DNA from: Hermatobates lingyangjiaoensis
Lineage: Eukaryota > Arthropoda > Insecta > Hemiptera > Hermatobatidae
Direction of reading: 5' to 3'
Length of the DNA: 64,000 nt
Assembly (NCBI GenBank): GCA_026182355.1
Contig: JAPFBL010001617.1
Location: 2,232,001-2,296,000, forward strand
Below are positions 60,100 through 64,000 of this stretch, in pieces. The notes under the pieces were generated by a model that made no database searches, was not told the DNA's origin, and was given only the letters and a program-made list of their open reading frames with translations. The number at the start of each line of letters is the position of its first letter. Within the stretch, counting starts at the first letter, position 1. The position numbers were made by a program, and so were the translations under genes.

Positions 60100-61290
60100 A
60101 GGGGAGTGGGGGAGCCCAACTGGAGAACAGCTGCAGATCACCTGATGCCGGAGGCCGACTCGCGCCGAGCAGCCTCGGGAATACCGACCGCAGGCCGAGC
60201 GCCCGCCCTCACACCACTCTCCGGTCCACCAGTCCGAGTCACCAGATCAACCGAGCCACTATTATCAGCAGCACTATGTGGCGCTACACTCAGTCCGGTA
60301 TCCCGCTGCACTTCACCGCTTACTACCATACTCCTCATGCTGGGAATGACGAACATGTCTACCATCTGGCAGTTAAGGGAAGGCTTCTTAGACCTAATGT
60401 AGAGCGCTTCCAGGATTTTCAGGCGGTTAGGGTCACTTTGCAGTTGAAGGACTTTGGTTCCTTCGACTAACTTCTCCCTAGTGAGACGAGTACCATGGAC
60501 TTCTTGTTCATGCTGTTTTGGTCCACCAGCAGACAGATGTAGGGTAAGACGCCTCGAGAGCTTCGTGTTTGTCATGCCGATGTATGTAGAAGGCAGGGCT
60601 GCACAGTTCCCTGAATTACAAACATATTCATACACGAGATGACTTTTCTGGAGCTCTGGGGTGACACACTGGGGGCTGTTCTTAAGAACAACATTACTGG
60701 TCTTATTGTTCTTATAGAATATTGTTAATTTAAGCTTATCCTCCTCCGTCGTCGTTGAAACGTGCTTAGAGACGATATTTCGCAGCGCTTGTTCATCTTG
60801 CTTGTACTGGCTGCTCATGTATGCCCTGTAATACAAGCGTATTACTTGATGCCTCTCCTCTGAGGCATCTTTGTTCTCTGTAGTGCCATACCACTTCTCA
60901 AGGCATTGACTGATAGTTTTCCTCACATGATTATTGGAATAACCATTGTTGACCAGGACCTGGGTTGCTCTTTCCAACTCCGAGTGGACATCCGACCATT
61001 CACTGCAGTGAGTTAGAGCCCTTCTTACATAAGCCGCAATGGTTGAACGTTTGTACCTATCCGGGCATTCACTAATCCCATTCAAACACAGACCCGGGTT
61101 AGTTGGTTTGCAATAGACACCTGTGCTAAAGCTCCTAGACCGTTGTTGGACCAAAACATCAAGAAATGGCAGCTGACCGTCAATACTCTTTTCAACAGTT
61201 AGTCTAAGGCCTGATTCATTCTCCAGGTGTTCCTTCAATCTTTCGATCACATTTACGTCTCTGGCTAAGACGAAATTATTAAAATAGATT
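60100..61290 (-). mobile_element. PLE-C, left unit (5' truncated)
   Basis: - strand unit from the RT palm (NFVLARDVNV) to a GC-rich 3' end. The same sequence lies inverted at 62850-64000. GC content is much higher than in the surrounding intron, which suggests a younger insertion. Confidence 0.9.
60138..61280 (-). CDS. PLE-C RT C-terminus and GIY-YIG endonuclease (left copy)
   Basis: About 380 codons, uninterrupted. RT end: FVLARDVNVIERLKEHLENE, LPFLDVLVQQRS, VYCKPTNPGLCLNGISECPD. Helical linker: THCSEWSDVHSELERATQVL to SQYKQDEQALRNIV. Nuclease: LVYEYVCNSGNCAALPSTYI-GMTNTKLSRRLTLH with YIG and SRR, then ILEALYIRSKKPSLN supplying the Glu. The 50-residue C-terminal tail is Gly/Ala/Arg-rich from GC-rich DNA. 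The YIDD motif of the right copy lies just upstream of the truncation point at about 61285. The nuclease looks intact; the RT is not. Confidence 0.88.
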   Translation of the reverse strand, partial: NNFVLARDVNVIERLKEHLENESGLRLTVEKSIDGQLPFLDVLVQQRSRSFSTGVYCKPTNPGLCLNGISECPDRYKRSTIAAYVRRALTHCSEWSDVHSELERATQVLVNNGYSNNHVRKTISQCLEKWYGTTENKDASEERHQVIRLYYRAYMSSQYKQDEQALRNIVSKHVSTTTEEDKLKLTIFYKNNKTSNVVLKNSPQCVTPELQKSHLVYEYVCNSGNCAALPSTYIGMTNTKLSRRLTLHLSAGGPKQHEQEVHGTRLTREKLVEGTKVLQLQSDPNRLKILEALYIRSKKPSLNCQMVDMFVIPSMRSMVVSGEVQRDTGLSVAPHSAADNSGSVDLVTRTGGPESGVRAGARPAVGIPEAARRESASGIR

Positions 61291-61309
61291 TTAATAAATA
61301 AATTAATAA

Positions 61310-61665
61310 ATGGTTATTCCGGAGAATCGGAAGTCATCTCGTGTATGAATATGTTTGTAATTCAGGGAACTGTGCAGCCCTGCCTTCTACATACATCGGC
61401 ATGACAAGTTTCATTTGAAAGTTCATCCATCCTTACAACCATTGCGGCTTATGTAAGAAGGGCTCTAACTCACTGCAGTGAATGGTCGGATGTCCACTCG
61501 GAGTTGGAAAGAGCAACCCAGGTCCTGGTCAACAATGGTTATTCCAATAATGATGTGAGGAAAACTATCAATCAATGCCTTGAGAAGTGGTATGGCACCA
61601 CAGAGAACAAAGATGCCTCAGAGGAGAGGTATGTACGCTTGTATTGCAGGTACTACATATATATA
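61310..61665 (+). pseudogene. PLE-C scrambled fragments
   Basis: 61325-61403 is the nuclease piece SHLVYEYVCNSGNCA-LPSTYIGMT. It is followed without continuity by the linker piece IAAYVRRALTHCSEWSDVHS to ENKDASEERYVRLYCR (61437-61655), then (TA)n. In an intact element the order is the opposite, so the locus is rearranged. Confidence 0.8.
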
Positions 61666-61734
61666 TATATATATATTAAACCAATTAAAAAAGATAGCAC
61701 ACACAGATAGACACAGGAATAACTCACTTCTATA

Positions 61735-61757
61735 TTTCGACCATCGTCGTCATCAGG
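61735..61757 (-). ncRNA. Hammerhead-like motif of PLE-D
   Basis: - strand: CTGATGA (61756-61750), one base, a GAC-GATG-GTC hairpin, GAAA (61738-61735), then TATAG (one-pair stem III, cleavage after A). Stem I as read is only C-G and T-A next to the core, so the fold is incomplete. Confidence 0.5.
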
Positions 61758-61965
61758 AGGCGAAGAGCGAAGGCAGAGCGGCGACTGAACACGAACGGTA
61801 GCAGCACAACCGTTAGTCAGTACCCCCACTACAACCACCCAGCGAGAAGGGAGAGGAAGGAAGTGAAAAGTCAAATTAGAAAGTAAAAAAGGAATAAAAA
61901 CATAATAACAAAATAAAAAATTAAAATTTTAAAAAAAGAAACTTTTAAAATAATTATAATAACAA

Positions 61966-62520
61966 TTAACGTTTGGGGTTGAGTCCAGGGAAAGAACGAG
62001 CAGCAAGCAAGCATATGTATGCTTCCTCAGAAGCTCTTAATGTTACTTTCGTATTAGAATCGGGGATCTGATTAAGTATTTGAACTCGGAAACAGTCATT
62101 GAAGCTGAGGCCATGGGAGTTTGCATGAATGTCTATAGGAAGGTTACTACGTTTACCGACTGAAGCCCTATGACCATTCATACGAAGGCTTAGCTGAGTA
62201 GAAGTTAAGCCAACATAAAAAGAGTCGCACTGAGTGCAATCCAGTCGGTAAACGCAATTGAAAGAGGTACAAGAGGTATTAACATGAATGGGGTAGGAAT
62301 GATGGTTGAGAGAGGAATCGAAGGAAGGATTAGGGTTGATAATCAAACAAGTTTGACAGCCACGGCGTCCACATTGTTTCATTCCACGGTCAGGATTGGA
62401 AGACTGAAGAGAAGAGTGGGAAAAAATACTTTTTAGATTGGGAGGTTTACGGTAGGAAATAGAAGGGGGTTGTTTGAAAATGGAAGAAGTAGAAGCAGAA
62501 GTAGAGAGAATCGGAAACAT
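61966..62520 (-). CDS. PLE-D GIY-YIG endonuclease fragment
   Basis: 184 codons. A Ser/Pro-rich linker contains PPSISYRKPPNLKSIFSHS. Then come a Cys cluster (MKQCGRRGCQTCLIINPN) and the nuclease FNCVYRLDCTQCDSFYVGLT with TSTQLSLRMNGHRASV, then NSHGLSFNDCFRVQIL and ASEEAYICLLAA. CxxC before FYVG, Arg in SLRM, H in NGHR and Glu in SEEAY fit PLE nucleases. It belongs to another PLE lineage than A-C. The RT is missing; the Met is not a natural start. Confidence 0.8.
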   Translation of the reverse strand: MFPILSTSASTSSIFKQPPSISYRKPPNLKSIFSHSSLQSSNPDRGMKQCGRRGCQTCLIINPNPSFDSSLNHHSYPIHVNTSCTSFNCVYRLDCTQCDSFYVGLTSTQLSLRMNGHRASVGKRSNLPIDIHANSHGLSFNDCFRVQILNQIPDSNTKVTLRASEEAYICLLAARSFPGLNPKR

Positions 62521-62689
62521 ATAGATAGGCTTCCCTCTATACTTCTATCATTCATTCAGATGGCCTGGACGCTCTGCGATACTTCCTTGATCGCAGACCA
62601 CCACCTCTTCATCCTTCCACTGTGTCCATCTGTGTGCTATCTTTTTAATTGGTTTTTATTTAAAAGTCCGTTGGACAGTTTCATTTAAT

Positions 62690-62770
62690 TATATATATTG
62701 GTATAAATAGGCAGCAGATCCTCTTTTAAACAAGTATCATTAAAATTAACCGCAGTCTCGGCGTTCAAAC
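62690..62770 (-). pseudogene. PLE N-terminal fragment
   Basis: - strand: NAETAVNFNDTCLKEDLLPI then YTNI and a short TATATA run; about 95% like 59265-59345 by eye. Confidence 0.7.
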
Positions 62771-62774
62771 TACT

Positions 62775-64000
62775 TCATGGGTGCTGTGGAGAGGAAAGTC
62801 TTTTCTGAATTAGAAAGACCCACAATATATGGGAGATATATCGATGACATTTTCGTCTTAGCCAGAGACGTAAATGTGATCGAAAGATTGAAGGAACACC
62901 TGGAGAATGAATCAGGTCTTAGACTAACTGTTGAAAAGAGTATTGATGGTCAGCTGCCATTTCTTGATGTTTTGGTCCAACAACGGTCTAGGAACTTTAC
63001 CACAAGTGTCTATTGCAAACCACTAATCCGGGTCTGTGTTTGAATGGGATTAGTGAATGCCCGGATAGGTACAAACGTTCAACCATTGCGGCTTATGTAA
63101 GAAGGGCTCTAACTCACTGCAGTGAATGGTCGGATGTCCACTCGGAGTTGGAAAGAGCAACCCAGGTCCTGGTCAACAATGGTTATTCCAATAATGATGT
63201 GAGGAAAACTATCAATCAATGCCTTGAGAAGTGGTATGGCACCACAGAGAACAAAGATGCCTCAGAGGAGAGGTATGTACGCTTGTATTGCAGGGCATAT
63301 ATGAGCAGCCAGTACAAGCAAGATGAACAAGTGTTGCGAAATATCGTCTTTAAGCACACTTCAACGACGACAGAGGAGGATAAGCTTAAATTAACCATAT
63401 TCTAAAAGAACAATAAGACCAGTAATGTTGTTCTTAAGAACAGCCCCCAGTGTGTCACCCCAGAGCTCCAGAAAAGTCATCTCGTGTATGAATATGTTTG
63501 TAATTCAGGGAACTGTGCAGCCCTGCCTTCTACATACATCGGCATGACAAACACGAAGCTCTCGAGGTGTCTTACCCTACATCTGTCTGCTGGTGGACCA
63601 AAACAGCATGAACAAGAAGTCAATGGTACTCATCTCACTAGGGAAAAGTTAGTCGAAGGAACCAAAGTCTTCCAACTGCAAAGTGACCCTAACCGCCTGA
63701 AAATCCTGGAAGCACTCTACATTAGGTCTAAGAAGCCTTCCCTTAACTGCCAGACGGTAGACATGTTTGTCATTCCCAGCATGAGGAGTATGGTAGTAAG
63801 CGGTGACATGCAGTGGGATACCGGACTGAGTGTAACGCCACATAGTACTGCTGATAATAGTGACTCGGTTGATCTGGTGACTCGGGCTGGGGGACCGGAG
63901 GGTGGGGTGAGGGCGGGCGCTCGGCCTGCGGTCGGTATTCCCGAGGCTGCTCGGCGCGAGTCGGCCTCCGGCATCAGGTGATCTGCAGCTGTTCTCCAGT
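62775..64000 (+). pseudogene. PLE-C RT/nuclease, right unit (frameshift and stop)
   Basis: + strand from the RT palm (RPTIYGRYIDDIFVLARDVN, with the catalytic YIDD) through thumb, linker and GIY-YIG nuclease to the window end. Compared with the left copy the frame shifts at about 63020 (VYCKP then LIRVCV), and TAT becomes TAA at 63402-63404 (TIFYKNN in the left copy). The nuclease part, 63484-63981, is open again (STYIGMTNTKLSRCLTLH; the second Arg of SRR is Cys here). So this copy has RT residues the left lacks, while the left has the intact nuclease. Confidence 0.88.

Larger units (their letters stand above)
61665..62690. mobile_element. PLE-D, - strand unit with inverted + tail
   Basis: - strand: nuclease ORF (62520-61966), hammerhead-like motif (61757-61735), tail ending tttttaattggttt and (TA)n at 61675. 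At 62530-62690 the tail occurs again in + orientation (ctgtgtccatctgtgtgcta tctttttaattggttt), so the locus is an inverted pair bounded by TATA on both sides. Confidence 0.7.

Overview
This is a window of eukaryotic nuclear DNA, AT-rich and dense in transposons, with GT-AG introns. An insect is the best guess, probably hemimetabolous. The grounds are two split genes of animal type, several mariner/Tc1 families, many Penelope-like elements (PLEs), and LINE tails ending in (TAACC)n, which matches the insect telomere motif TTAGG. The species cannot be named from the sequence alone.

Host genes. Two convergent genes account for all convincing host coding sequence. On the + strand, four terminal exons (1288-7389) encode two C-terminal PDZ domains, and the last resembles the C-terminal PDZ of pro-interleukin-16. 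On the - strand, sixteen exons (58576 down to 9454) encode the last 826 residues of a microtubule polymerase of the XMAP215/CKAP5/mini spindles (msps) family. All sixteen exon phases agree and join into one open frame of 2481 nt. The stop codons of the two genes are about 2 kb apart. The 5' parts of both genes lie outside the window.

Mobile DNA fills the introns. A noncoding repeat of about 1.7-2 kb with a palindromic end occurs at 1-1190, 2476-2720 (inverted), 4370-6035 and 29933-31895. LINE relics include an RNase H ORF (26349-27236), two Jockey-like relics (15675-16515 and 35190-35610) and several detached 3' tails. Four mariner-like elements lie at 12992, 22615, 42040 and 56962. A Helitron helicase fragment lies at 44704-45250.

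The most striking content is a set of at least four PLE families, here called A (19.1-22.0 kb), B (17.4-19.1, 39.2-39.7 and 54.3-56.9 kb), C (45.3 and 60.1-64.0 kb) and D (61.7-62.7 kb). They encode a PLE-type reverse transcriptase and a C-terminal GIY-YIG nuclease. Three patterns recur. (1) Units are arranged as inverted, head-to-head pairs. (2) Hammerhead-ribozyme folds sit in the pseudo-LTRs; the one at 46259-46309 and the two in family A are the best formed. (3) Copies end in dinucleotide microsatellites at a few fixed positions of the N-terminal reading frame. Hammerheads in PLE pseudo-LTRs are already described. The repeated inverted architecture, the fixed microsatellite end points and the non-canonical ribozyme-like core of family B are the parts that merit checking.
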